A stretch of 64,000 bases of DNA from Collybiopsis luxurians FD-317 M1 (Eukaryota; Basidiomycota; Agaricomycetes; Agaricales; Omphalotaceae), in NCBI GenBank assembly GCA_000827265.1, contig KN834750.1:1775297-1839296 (forward strand), written 5' to 3'. Position 1 is the stretch's first letter. Each line of letters opens with the position of its first letter. The position numbers and the translations under genes are program-made. The notes beneath the pieces were generated by a model. That model was not told the DNA's origin. It ran no database searches and was given only the letters and a program-made list of their open reading frames with translations. Below are positions 22,484 through 32,467 of the stretch, piece by piece.

Positions 22484-23584
22484 TGTACGGTGGTGTAAAG
22501 GTCAAGCTGAATCACGTGTTGGGAGCGGCCCGCAACTTGGTAAAGCTCGCTTTGACCTTTACATAATCGCTCCAGAAGGTCAATTGCAATTCAGAAATAT
22601 TAAAGGTTGGCTTATCTACTTATGGTCCTTCCCTCCGTCCAGAAGGCCAGGACTAACCAAGAGGCTAACAGCATGCAAGGACAAGCCTGTTGGATTAGAA
22701 TAATTTTCACGCATGTCCTGACGCACTATCAGGAGACCCAGATGGGATGCCAGGTCTAATTACTGGCAAAGTATGCCAATAAAGCAAGCTCAAGGGATAA
22801 TAAAAAAAGAACTCGCCTGATTGAAGATAAATGCTATGCGAGCCTGAATGCCAGAAATAGCCTGGCCAAAATCGGGAATCGGGAAATCAGTGCGTTCTCC
22901 CAAGCCATCTCAAAGACGTAGATAGTTGGTATGCGTGATTGGTGTACTCGCCCTACCGAGCGTCACTCATTCGTCTCAGATCTCCGCTATATTATCGACA
23001 CCAGCGCCCCCATTTTAAACTCTTGCGAACCGCTCAATTTGTAGTATGGTAGCATGGGTGATCATTATCAAATTTTATGCAAAGTCTCTAAAAATCCATT
23101 TCTATGCACCGTAATCTCTTGAAGAATGACAAAAGAGAGTAAACTTATAACCTGCTCCATCGAAATATGTAATGACGTTCAGCAATAACTCCTCGAGCAA
23201 TTTTGAGACTTGGCATATGGACTTCTTGTCGTTAGAAACACATGTATCAACCTCGAAACGACTTGTGGAATCCGGATAAGAAATTCGGCTTCCGATTCGT
23301 ATCATAACCTTCTTCATCGAGTTTCGGGCCCGGTCATCTCCCAAAAGAAACATCGAAAGAAGGTCGAGTCTAATACATCCTGTCCTCGTTATAAGTACTA
23401 GTCTCGAAAAACCACTTTCAGCAAAGCGACTAAAATGCTGAACCGCACATAGGGACGAGGCCTTTCCGCACGCGTTTTCAATTTCTGCCCTGACCACTCC
23501 ACCGGAAATGCAAATTCCCTGCTTGATCAGTTTTTCTCCCATATTTCCGAACGACGCGCGGCCGGCAGCCTAATCGACCGAGTG
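22484..23584. other. Intergenic region with one unrecognised open frame
   Basis: Contains a minus-strand open frame at 23102-23542 (146 codons) that I do not recognise. It has no domain, no paralogue in the window and no convincing intron pattern. The rest is AT-rich spacer. Confidence 0.35.
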
Positions 23585-23590
23585 TATAAA
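23585..23590 (+). promoter_or_regulatory. TATA box of the small secreted protein gene
   Basis: TATAAA at 23585, about 140 bp before the ATG at 23726, followed by a CT-rich leader (runs such as ctttaacttccttccctc), a typical highly expressed fungal promoter layout. The leader itself may include an alternative transcription start. Confidence 0.55.
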
Positions 23591-23725
23591 AGCTAGTGTA
23601 TAGGGTAGAAATCCCCCAGGCTGGTCCTCTCACTCGACAACACAACTCCGCTCGCATTCGCGCACGACTTCTTTAACTTCCTTCCCTCTTTCTATCCCAA
23701 AACCTATCTAATTCTATATTATATC

Positions 23726-24284
23726 ATGAAGTTCACGACCTCTGTCTTCGTCCTCGCCGCCGCCGCTGTCTCCGTACAGGCTGTGGCTAACAACGCCCAA
23801 GATGCTTGCCAGGGTATCACCAAGCTCGCCAAACACAGTGGCTCGGATTGTAAATTTAAATCGACCGATGCCACTTCCCAACAGACGACGGTTACTGAAG
23901 GCTGTGAGTCATTGTTCAGCGAAATCGAACTTCTTTTCTAAAAAAAATTCGATACTGATTCGTTCTTTATCAAGTCTGTATTCCCAACCCCGCTAAGAAG
24001 AACCTTCTTCACCCCAATGGACAACTTGAATGCCGTACGTTGTTTTCTTCTTTCCATACTTTCACCATACTCACATCCACCCGTTGGCTACAGAGGCCAA
24101 GAAGGCCGCAGCTGGCAGCACCGCGAACGGAGCAGCTGGCACTACCGCTGCAGCTGGAACCACCGACACCAGCGCGATGACCGGAGACACCAGCGCTGCT
24201 TCTACAGACACTTCTGGTGCAACGATGAGGCGCCGTGCTATGCAGAAGAGGCGTCTTGCCTACGAATATGCAGAGATGGATTAG
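23726..24284 (+). CDS. Small secreted Cys-containing protein with dibasic C-terminal tail
   Basis: Three exons join in frame to about 140 residues (first intron after GAAGGCT, second after GAATGCC). A clear signal peptide (MKFTTSVFVLAAAAVSVQA) precedes NNAQDACQGI, SGSDCKF, a CIPNP turn and LEC, giving four cysteines that could form two disulfides. Then comes an Ala/Thr/Ser/Gly-rich spacer likely to be O-glycosylated, and a basic tail with RRR and QKRR followed by LAYEYAEMD-stop. The KR/RRR sites fit Kex2 processing. The protein is not recognised as a known family. Relics of its 3' end lie beside OYE copies 1 and 3 and keep the KR..Y-D/E-Y-A-E tail. It is convergent with OYE copy 2. Confidence 0.75.
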
Positions 24285-24474
24285 ATAATGATAATTGGAT
24301 TAAAAGATTAAAGCTTGTTATGTACGTATGTATTAGTAGGGGTTGGTCGAGGAATATATCTTGCGCTGGACGCGAGGTCGACTTTCTGTTTTTCTGGATG
24401 CAAGAAAGGATATTTTCAGTGAGTGAGCGCTCACAGATACCAGCTAAATATTCCGATAATTGATTGTAATTAAG

Positions 24475-24690
24475 AAGTAATACTGAGATTATAAATGATA
24501 TTTGCTATGATATTTATTCCGCTGTTTAACTATAAATGCCCTGGTTCAGAAAGTAAGCCAAGATTATACATAATATACTACAATATCTATTCCGCTGTTT
24601 AAATGCAAATGCCCTAGTTCAGAAAGTAAGCCAAGATTATACATAATATACTACGATATCTATTCCGTTGTTTAAATGCAAATGCCCTAG
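24475..24690. repeat. OYE 3' flank minisatellite, copy 2 (three units)
   Basis: Three tandem units of about 77 bp, each with 'agattatacataatatact' or a variant, 'tattccgctgttta' and 'aaatgccctag'. The second and third units are nearly identical, so the third probably arose by a recent slip or unequal exchange. The flanks of OYE copies 1 and 3 carry only two units. Confidence 0.7.
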
Positions 24691-24717
24691 TCCAAAAATT
24701 ATGCTGCAGACTGTGAA

Positions 24718-26054
24718 TTACTCTTGTTTCTGGGCGAAAGGATAGTCTGTATATCCCTCAGGGCCACTGCCATCAGGAATATAGAATGTACTTCGATCTG
24801 CTTTATTGAGAGGTATATCGTGCTCCAGACGATACGGAAGGTCCGGCTGTAACAACAGATCAGTCAGAAAACATAAACAGATACAAAATATTATCAATGG
24901 AACACTCACGTTCGCAATGAAGATACGTCCGAATGCAATTAAGCCACCTTTTCCCTCTACCGTTTGAATGGCATCTGCACGATTGTGGCCTCCCGCACTG
25001 ATGAACCATCGTGAATTTCCTTCTTGTTTCCAAACTTCACGAATAAAGTCATTGCTCTCCCACTCTGGTAACTCCTCCCTGTCCACGTAACCATCTACCC
25101 GGGGTTCAACGACGTGGAGGTACGAAAGTTTTGGATGAGCTTTCTGGAGCTCCTGTACGAAGTATCGATATGTGGGCCTGGGATCTTTCATCCTCATTCC
25201 TGCAAATGCAAATTGTGAGCTGGATCTCATCCCGGAGAGCTCAAATAATGCCAACCTTGGAAAGCACTCCATGGACTGATCCTAAATGCTGTCCTCTCAG
25301 GCCCGACAGCTTTTACGACAGCGTCGACGACCTCCAGAGGAAACCGCACTCGGTTTTCCACACTCCCTCCATACTCATCCGTGCGATTATTACTCACATC
25401 CTGGAAAAACTGGTCGAGTAAATAACCGTTTGCACCGTGGATTTCTACTCCGTCGAATCCAGCACGTTCGACAGCATTCCGAGCTGCGGTGGCGTACCAC
25501 TGAGAGTACTCCTTGATCTCATCTTTCGTGAGAGGGCGTGGCTTTTTTGGGTCGTCTGGAGTCACTGAGATGTTGGATGCGGACACATGATCATAGAGAA
25601 AGTCGGGTTTAGTTTCTGGACCTCCTGGGACGGCGGTTCTTCCGAGGGCCCAGAGTTGGAGGTAGATGTAGGACCCGTTGGCATGGACTGCTTCAGTGAT
25701 CTAGAGCAGAAAGGTATCAAATGAGAACCGAATGTCCATCTCAGTCTTGATTCAATTACAAACCTCTTTCCATCTTGCGATCTGCTCGTCGCTCCAGATA
25801 CCTGGAACGTGTGCATACCCGCCTGCCTGATCTGTGATTAGGGTAGCTTCAGTGATTAGGAGGGTCCCCGGAACAGATCCTCGCTGAGCGTAATGCTCTT
25901 TAACAATCGGATGAGGGACGTGCGCTGCATTGGCACGTTTACGAGTGAGGGGAGCTAGTACGACACGATGTTTGAGGGCCATGTTTCCAACCTGAGCAGG
26001 ATAGAAAAGGGCCGCTTTGGGCGCAGTTTGAGAAGGGGTAGGAGTGGAAACCAT
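24718..26054 (-). CDS. Old Yellow Enzyme (NADPH dehydrogenase / ene-reductase), copy 2
   Basis: Intact minus-strand paralogue of 11635-12978 with the same four-exon structure, starting at 26054 with MVSTPTPSQTAPKAAL. The FMN Thr (LAPLTRKRAN), active-site EIHGANGYLLDQF, SENR-type loop and GLIAFGRIFIAN are retained. The intron before MRMKD differs from copies 1 and 3 (it has a 'ccagctcacaatttgc' type sequence), marking this as the more distant copy. It shares its 5' flank with the other two. It is convergent with the intact secreted-protein gene, which may show the ancestral arrangement. Confidence 0.92.
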
Positions 26055-26443
26055 TATTATGCTTTAGAGTGTAAGAGTAGAAGAGTAGCTAAGTTGAACT
26101 CGGAAGAAGACGATGGTGTTGGTGGCGAGTCCCAATGAGTTTTTATATCCATTCCTGTAGTGCGCGCTCCGTAAAGTTGCAGACCCGCATAATAGTGGTT
26201 GCGACCGGCAGGGAGTGGACTTTACAGAAACTGAAGCTTGGAACAGTAATCAACGATATTGGCTGAGTAAAGCGAGAAACTGACTAACATATTGTATTCC
26301 GGGTCAAAGTAAAGGCAAATGAAAACCGAAAAGTTCCTGGCGAATGAGTTCAATAAAGTGGTGAGAAATCCGGTCGAAGCGCAATGCAGAACGAATTTCT
26401 CCGTAGGATCAAACCGTTCTGTATATTCGGCCCGGGCCGCCAC
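26055..26443 (-). repeat. Duplicated upstream region of OYE copy 2
   Basis: Reverse-oriented counterpart of 11219-11634. It lacks about 10 bp (around a second 'gatc' block near 26410) that copies 1 and 3 both have, supporting the view that copies 1 and 3 are sisters. Confidence 0.6.
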
Positions 26444-26459
26444 TACCGAGCATTAGTTC

Positions 26460-26947
26460 AACGATCATCCCGCATACAATTTTGATATTAAAAGTCATTA
26501 CTATGAAGCAGAAATTTGTATGCACTATGACTATAAGTACCATAGAGGAGATGTAAAAATAGATTAGTTTACTGTTAGAATCAGCGCGAAAACGAGGAAG
26601 AAATTCCAGTCTACTACTTAGTAGCGAAAAGCCCTAGCAAGCGCGCGGAAAATACATTTGAGAGTATAGAATGTTAAATTCTATTTCTACAGATAACTTG
26701 AACTATCTGCTGTTATGCATTAATCAAAGAACAGATGTATAAATACTAAACTTGAGGGTATCAAATCCTCAAACGTATGGAAGCGAAAGGCAACGACCGT
26801 GACTGCACGGGTGTTCCGATTGCTAACACACATTGGGAGCTCCAACATTTACAAATATATCAAGATAATTAACTATCATCATCCTCCTTAGTGCCAAGAT
26901 CCTCTTACTACCTGTATCTAATGAGGCTTGGCCCTCAACATCTGCAA
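26460..26947 (-). repeat. Half of the duplicated flank (matches 13840-14250 reversed)
   Basis: Non-coding repeat shared with copy 1 flank. It includes the 'gtaccatagaggagatgta' block (reverse of about 14190-14210) and ends in 'gcttggccctcaaca', where homology with copy 1 stops and the insertion begins. Confidence 0.6.
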
Positions 26948-28632
26948 ATGTGAGAAAGTGCGCCACCACATTGCGTGGCATATATGAGTCCGAAAGCCCA
27001 GGGTTCAATATTGCGGAGCCCAAGGCTCAACATTCAATGTCCAACTTTTGAGTGGGCAGAATATGTAGGTAAAGACAATTTAGTTGAGGATTTCCACCTC
27101 AACTGAGAGGAAACTGAGCTAATAATTCAGGTGGCCTTTCCATTGACTCCTGAGGATTGCAAACCTCAAAGGGAAGGAATACAGATCGGTACGAATGTCC
27201 AAATGTTGCAACATCGAATATCGCAGTAGTCATGCAGATTCCAGAGTTGCGAGGTTGAAATAAGGGTGAAGGAGATGGGAAAAATATTGATGAAATCAAA
27301 GAATCACAAAATAAGTGCTATTGGAGACGATTTGGTTACCAAAACGGGACTGTTACGGCATAAGTGCCCATGAAAAACCGACCATAAGGACGAGTTTCCT
27401 CCATTCCATTCCGGACTCGTAATTGTGGCAATCGAGTTGCTACCAATGGTAACTTACCATTGTTGCACCATTGGTGAGTTGAACTATAGTATGCATCTGT
27501 TATCTAGGACAGATAAAACTCTTCTTAGCCTTTTTTGCTTTGAAAATATATGCACTATATAACAGAAGTTATATAATATTGGTAATACTTATCTGCCCTG
27601 TTTATACTTTCCACAAGTTTCCACATTTTCCGTGGATATACTGGTAACTATAGAATGGACCCGGCACACCAGGACAGCAGATAACTGCTCCATACAGGCT
27701 ACAGCGCTTACACCAGGTAATTTTTTATTAGAGTGTTCCTGCTGTAACTTTCATTGTTCAAGGTGTGCACCTTCTTCAAATGTTGATCTGAATAACAAGT
27801 AAGCAGAAAGCAGTCCCTGCTTACTTTGAATCCACTTTCTACATCTACAGGTAGGTAGCATTATCCAATATTACTATCTATGTCTATTCAACTTTGCAAC
27901 TTTTCAGCTCAACTTAGCATCGTCTTCATAGCTTTGGCCTTTGATATTTAAGTACATGGTTTGCTTGTTTTAAACATGGATTGACCTGCAGAGGACTTTT
28001 TATCATAGGCTTGATGAGTCTAGTGTTACACACAGGTTACACAGGTACTTCTTCGCGATGGTAGGCCAATTTAATTTTGCATAAGGGTTTACATTTCATA
28101 TAGTATGCCCAGGCTCACTTTACTTCATGTAAGCCCTTTATAAAATTGGCTCTTTAAATTTCTTGGAAAATTTTTTGACAGGATCATGTTGGTTGTAGGA
28201 GCCTTTGCTGCTATTTCTGACGTGGTATGTCAAGCCTATATACCTTGTGATTGGAAATGTATAATGTAACTTGTGGGACCTTGTATAGCGTGTGGCACGC
28301 ATTAGTACTCGCACTCATAGCAAACTCTAAATTGATTCGGCAATCAAACTATGGAACAGATTCAAAGCGAAAGTTCATTTATTAAACACCCGAGCATCCA
28401 CTACTGTGCATCAACCAGTTTCGGTAACCAAATCATCACAAGTGTCGACAAAGACCAACGCAACTATATTCAGCATTCCAGGCAATCGTATGTAACTGTC
28501 AGAAGAATACACGATATCTATAGTACGCGCTGCGGGACAGCACAAGATTCAAGCTCCGTGAACAATTCATCAAGGGAACGATGTGGACACGATTGACTAT
28601 GAAATAGTAGCGAGACTGATCGTGGTATCGGC
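26948..28632. other. Insertion of about 1.7 kb between two halves of the OYE flank
   Basis: In copy 1 the sequence runs straight through this point (around 13830-13845). Here 1.68 kb intervenes. It is AT-rich, has no long open frame or recognisable protein, and shows 'ttatataatattggtaatac'-type AT runs near 27570. I found no clear terminal repeats or target duplication. It could be a decayed non-autonomous element, or sequence that was lost from copy 1 instead. Confidence 0.45.
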
Positions 28633-29054
28633 GGGGCCGCAAACGATTTGGTTGACATATGACTCATGCACATTAATGGGAAGGCAAGGAACAAGCTCGA
28701 CTTCAGCGCGCTGAAGCAAAGGTTCAGGTGCATCGCCGATCGGACAACGAAGTCTGTTAATATTCTATGCAAAGCCAGATTCAAATTGAGAAAGGATGCA
28801 ATAAAGATGAGAGCAGGTCAAACGTACCGTAGGGGGTGGGTCCTAAGCTGTTTGAAATGCCGCAAATGCACAGCGGTATACACTGAAGGGTAGGCGGAGG
28901 AAGCGGATCATCAGACGCGAGGACTTTTGGCACGTCGGAGGCAGGGGAGGCAAGTCTATATTTAAATTACAAAAGGCAATTTTCAGAGTAGAGAGCAAGA
29001 GACATAGAGGTTGGTGGGTGAAATCGAGTAAACATAAACCGAGGAATCACCTGA
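28633..29054 (-). repeat. Other half of the duplicated flank (matches 13403-13830 reversed)
   Basis: Non-coding repeat carrying 'gctcgacttcagcgcgctga', the reverse of the 13720-13740 segment. Relative to copy 1 it lacks about 15 bp next to the insertion point. Confidence 0.6.
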
Positions 29055-29096
29055 ATGAAGAGGCGTCCTGGCTACGACTATGCAGAGATGGATTAG
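29055..29096 (+). pseudogene. Relic of small secreted protein gene, C-terminal tail only
   Basis: A 13-codon remnant reading MKRRPGYDYAEMD-stop, matching the end of the intact gene (QKRRLAYEYAEMD) and its stop codon. Everything upstream (signal peptide, cysteines) is missing. It sits in the convergent position relative to OYE copy 3. Confidence 0.7.
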
Positions 29097-29269
29097 ATAA
29101 ATGGATTGAAAGATTGAAGCTTGTTATGTTCGTATGTATTAGGAGCTGGTCAAGGAATATATCTTGCGAGGTTTACTTTCTTTTTTTCAGGTGGCGAGAA
29201 AGGATACTTTTGAGTGAGTGAGTGCTGACCGATACCAGCCAAATACTCCGATAAATGATTGTAATTAAG

Positions 29270-29410
29270 AAGTAATGCTGAGATTATACATGATATGCTA
29301 AATTATCTATTCCGCTGTTTAATTGCGCATGCTCTAGTCCAGAAAGTGAGGTGAGATTATACATAATATACTACGAATTCTATTCTGTTGTTTAAATGCA
29401 AATGCCCGAG
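29270..29410. repeat. OYE 3' flank minisatellite, copy 3 (two units)
   Basis: Two units of about 77 bp with 'gattatacatgatatgcta' and 'gattatacataatatacta' cores followed by 'tctattc.g.tgttta' blocks, equivalent to the arrays beside copies 1 and 2. Confidence 0.6.
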
Positions 29411-29437
29411 TTCAGGAAGTATGCTGCAGGCCGTAAA

Positions 29438-30773
29438 TTACTCTTGTTTCTGCACAAAAGGATAGTCTGTGTATCCCTCAGGCCCGCTGCCATCAGGAAC
29501 ATAGAATGTACTCCGATCTGCTTTATTAAGAGGTATATCATGCTCCAGGCGATACGGAAGGTCCGGCTGTAGCAACAGATTAGTCAAACAGATACAAAAT
29601 ATTATCAATGGAACACTCACGTTCGCAATGAAGATACGTCCGAATGCAATCAGACCACCCTTTTCCTCCACCGTCTGAATGGCATCTGCACGATTGTGGC
29701 CTCCCGCACTGATGAACCATCGTGAATTTCCTTCTTGTTTCCAAACTTCACGAATAAAGTCATTGCTCTCCCACTCCGGCAACTCCTCCCTGTCCACGTA
29801 ACCGTCTATCCGAGGTTCAACGACGTGGAGGTATGAAAGCTTCGGATGAGCTTTCTGGAGCTCCTGTACAAAGTACCGATATGTGGGCCTGGGATCTTTC
29901 ATTCTCATTCCTGCAAATAGAAACTGTGAGTTGCCAGTTCTCATCCCGGAGAGCTTAAATAACACCAACCTTGCCAAGCACTCCACGGACTGATCCTAAA
30001 TGCTGTCCTTTCAGGCCCAACAGCCTTTACGACAGCGTCGACGACCTCCAAAGGAAACCTCACTCGGTTCTCCACACTCCCTCCATACTCATCCGTGCGA
30101 TTATTACTCACATCCTGGAAAAACTGGTCAAGCAAGTAACCGTTTGCACCATGGATCTCTACACCGTCGAATCCAGCGCGTTCGACAGCGTTTCGAGCAG
30201 CGGTGGCGAACCATTGGGGGTACTCCTTGATCTCATCTATCGTGAGAGGGCGTGGCTTTTTTGTGTCGTCTGGGGTCATTGGGATGTTAGATGCGGACAC
30301 GTGATCATACAAGAAGTCGGGTTTAGTTTCTGGACCTCCTGGGAAGGCAGTTCGGCCGAGGGCCCAGAGCTGGAGGTAGATGTACGACCCGTTGGCATGG
30401 ACTGCTTCGGTGATCTATAGTAGAAAAGTTTAAGATGAAATGAGAATCGAAACTCTATCTGAGTGTTGAATCGAGTACAAACCTCTTTCCATCTTGCGAT
30501 CTGCTCGTCGCTCCAGATCCCTGGAACGTGTGCATACCCCCCTGCTTGATCTGAGATTAGGGTAGCTTCAGTAATTAAGAGGGTCCCCGGAACAGATCCT
30601 CGCTGAGCGTAATGCTCTTTAACAATCGGATGAGGGACGTGCGCTGCATTGGCACGTTTACGAGTGAGGGGAGCTAATACGACACGATGTTTGAGGGTCA
30701 TGTTTCCAACCTGAGCAGGATAGAAGAGGGCCGCTTTGGGTGCGGTTTGAGAAGGGGTAGGAGTGGCAACCAT
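29438..30773 (-). CDS. Old Yellow Enzyme (NADPH dehydrogenase / ene-reductase), copy 3
   Basis: Third intact paralogue, on the minus strand, starting at 30773 (MVATPTPSQTAPKAAL). It has the same exon layout and active-site residues (LAPLTRKRAN, EIHGANGYLLDQF, DEYGGSVENR, GLIAFGRIFIAN). The intron sequence before MRMKD (ending 'tttctatttgcag') matches copy 1, so copies 1 and 3 share the more recent ancestor even though they are inverted and 17 kb apart. Small differences include FPGGPETK for VPGGPETK and PDDTKK for PDDPKK. Confidence 0.92.
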
Positions 30774-31190
30774 TATTATGCTTTAGAGTGCAAGACTAGT
30801 CGAGTTGAACTGGGAAGAAGAACTTGGAGACGATGGTGTCGGTGGCAGTTCCCAAACACTCTTTATACCCATTCCTCGAGTGCGCGCGCCGTAAAGTTGC
30901 AAACCCGCATAATAGTGGTTGCGACCGGCTGGGAGCGGACTTCACAGAACCTGAAGCTTGGAACAGTAATCATAGATGTTGGCTGAGTCAAGCGAGAAAC
31001 CGACTGACGTACCTATGTAACGCTTACGATATCAGTCTTGAATTGCGGCCCAAAGTAAAGGCGACCAAATACCTAGAAGTTCCGCGCAAATGAGTACAGT
31101 AAAGTGGGTGAGAACGCCGGTCGAAGCGCAATGCAAAACGAGATTTTCCGTAGGATCAAAACTGTGGATCAAACCGTTCTGCTGAGGAAT
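30774..31190 (-). repeat. Duplicated upstream region of OYE copy 3
   Basis: Counterpart of 11219-11634 (reversed) and 26055-26443. It contains the 'ccgtaggatcaaa' block with the extra 'ctgtggatcaaa' segment also present in copy 1. Homology fades out near 31190. From there to 31432 I see nothing. Confidence 0.6.
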
Positions 31191-31432
31191 TGAATGCAGC
31201 CGGAGAACACAAATCCAAAAGAGGTAAGTTCAGTATATTAGGCCGGGGTCGCCCGTAAGAATTGAGATATCTTGCGTTCAACGCTCAATCAGTGATACAA
31301 AGCTCTTGGCGAGGACTTACCATGACTCAGTTGGCCTACGGCTTGTCGGATATTCTTTGCTAGTTTCTTGGCTTTCAAACATGCAAGATGAACCGCAAAA
31401 GTTGCATTAATTTGAATATCAATAACACCAAT

Positions 31433-32397
31433 CTAAACGAGTCTCTTGACTTCCTCGACCTTTTTCTCAACCTGCTTCTCCCCGTCCTCCTTGACTGCTT
31501 CAACCTTCTTCTCCACCGCCTTCACAGCCTCCGCAACCTGCACCTTCACCTGTTCACTCTTCTCCTCACTCAACCTAAACGTTTCACTAATCTTCAACCC
31601 CGTCACCTCCTGCACCTTATCCACACCCTTCACCACACCTCCATACAAACTCTCCCTCCCACTCCTCGTCGCATCCTTTATCCTCTCCCACGTCATAGCA
31701 CTATGCGCATTCGCCACAGCGTGTTTCTCTGCTAACGTAGGGAAGTACTGGTCTTCCAGGGAGCCGAGGTAGGCTGTGAGGTTGGACGTTGTTTTGGGGA
31801 GGAAGTGGTTTGCGGAGAGGGCGAGGAGGATGGGGGGGAAGATGAGTCGGAGGGGGAGGGAGCGGTTACGGGTGATGATGGAGCCGCTGAGGGTTGCTAC
31901 GCCGACGTAGAGGATTCCGGGGGTAAGGGATTCTTCAGGTGAGATAATGGCTTTGACGCGGTCTATGAGAAGGATCGATAATTAGCTCTAACCCATTCTA
32001 CCAAATTAAAATAAACGGCAAAGCATACGTTCAACAGCATGCTCAACGCCAATCCATTTCGAAACGAGACCTTGCACTTGAGCGTGTGCGTCTCTATAAG
32101 TGGAAGTAACTTGTCGTCGTAAAACCCCGATTTGTTTCTCTAGTTCTGAAGGGACTTCTTGCAATACGATTTCTGAATCTGGATGGGGGTATATTGGAAG
32201 CTGCATACAGAACCCATCTGAGAACGCGTAGATTGAATGAAATGAATGCAAACCTTTTCTTTTGGTTCGCTGATTGTAATACCAGCTGCAGCGAGAGAGA
32301 CTGAGCTCAAGCCCGCCGTTCTAAGCTACTAATACTGAGTATACGTCGATGATATAGGCTCCTGGGGACGTACCAGCCGTTGCCTTGCAAAGTTCAT
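31433..32397 (-). CDS. MIC26/27: MICOS complex subunit Mic26/Mic27 (apolipoprotein O family)
   Basis: Mitochondrial inner-membrane protein that helps form cristae junctions. The exons are 32374-32397 (MNFARQRL), 32254-32325 (LRTAGLSS..EPKEK), an exon from 32200 (LPIYPHPDSEI, then LRRQVTSTYRDAHAQVQGLV), and a last exon from about 31960 to the stop at 31433. The last exon gives VKAIISPEESLTPGILYVGVA, the family's signature membrane segment with SGSIITRNR, a second segment (LIFPPILLALSANHF), LEDQYFPTLAEKHA and a charged coiled-coil tail (KVQVAEAVKAVEKKVEAV). About 270 residues, normal for the family. Whether it corresponds to Mic26 or Mic27 cannot be settled by eye. It is divergent from the 3-beta-HSD gene with a 70 bp gap. 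Confidence 0.85.
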
Positions 32398-32467
32398 GGA
32401 GGAGAGGATGCAAGCCGACAACGTCCGTGGTGGAATTTTTTGGGCGTCTGGATAAGCGCTTGACCCT
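32398..32467. promoter_or_regulatory. Very short divergent promoter (MIC26/27 and 3-beta-HSD-1)
   Basis: Only 70 bp separates the two start codons, so both 5' UTRs and core promoters must overlap or extend into the neighbouring gene. No TATA box is seen. The start choice at 32468 is supported by the membrane anchor directly after it, and that at 32397 by a clean first exon. Confidence 0.55.
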
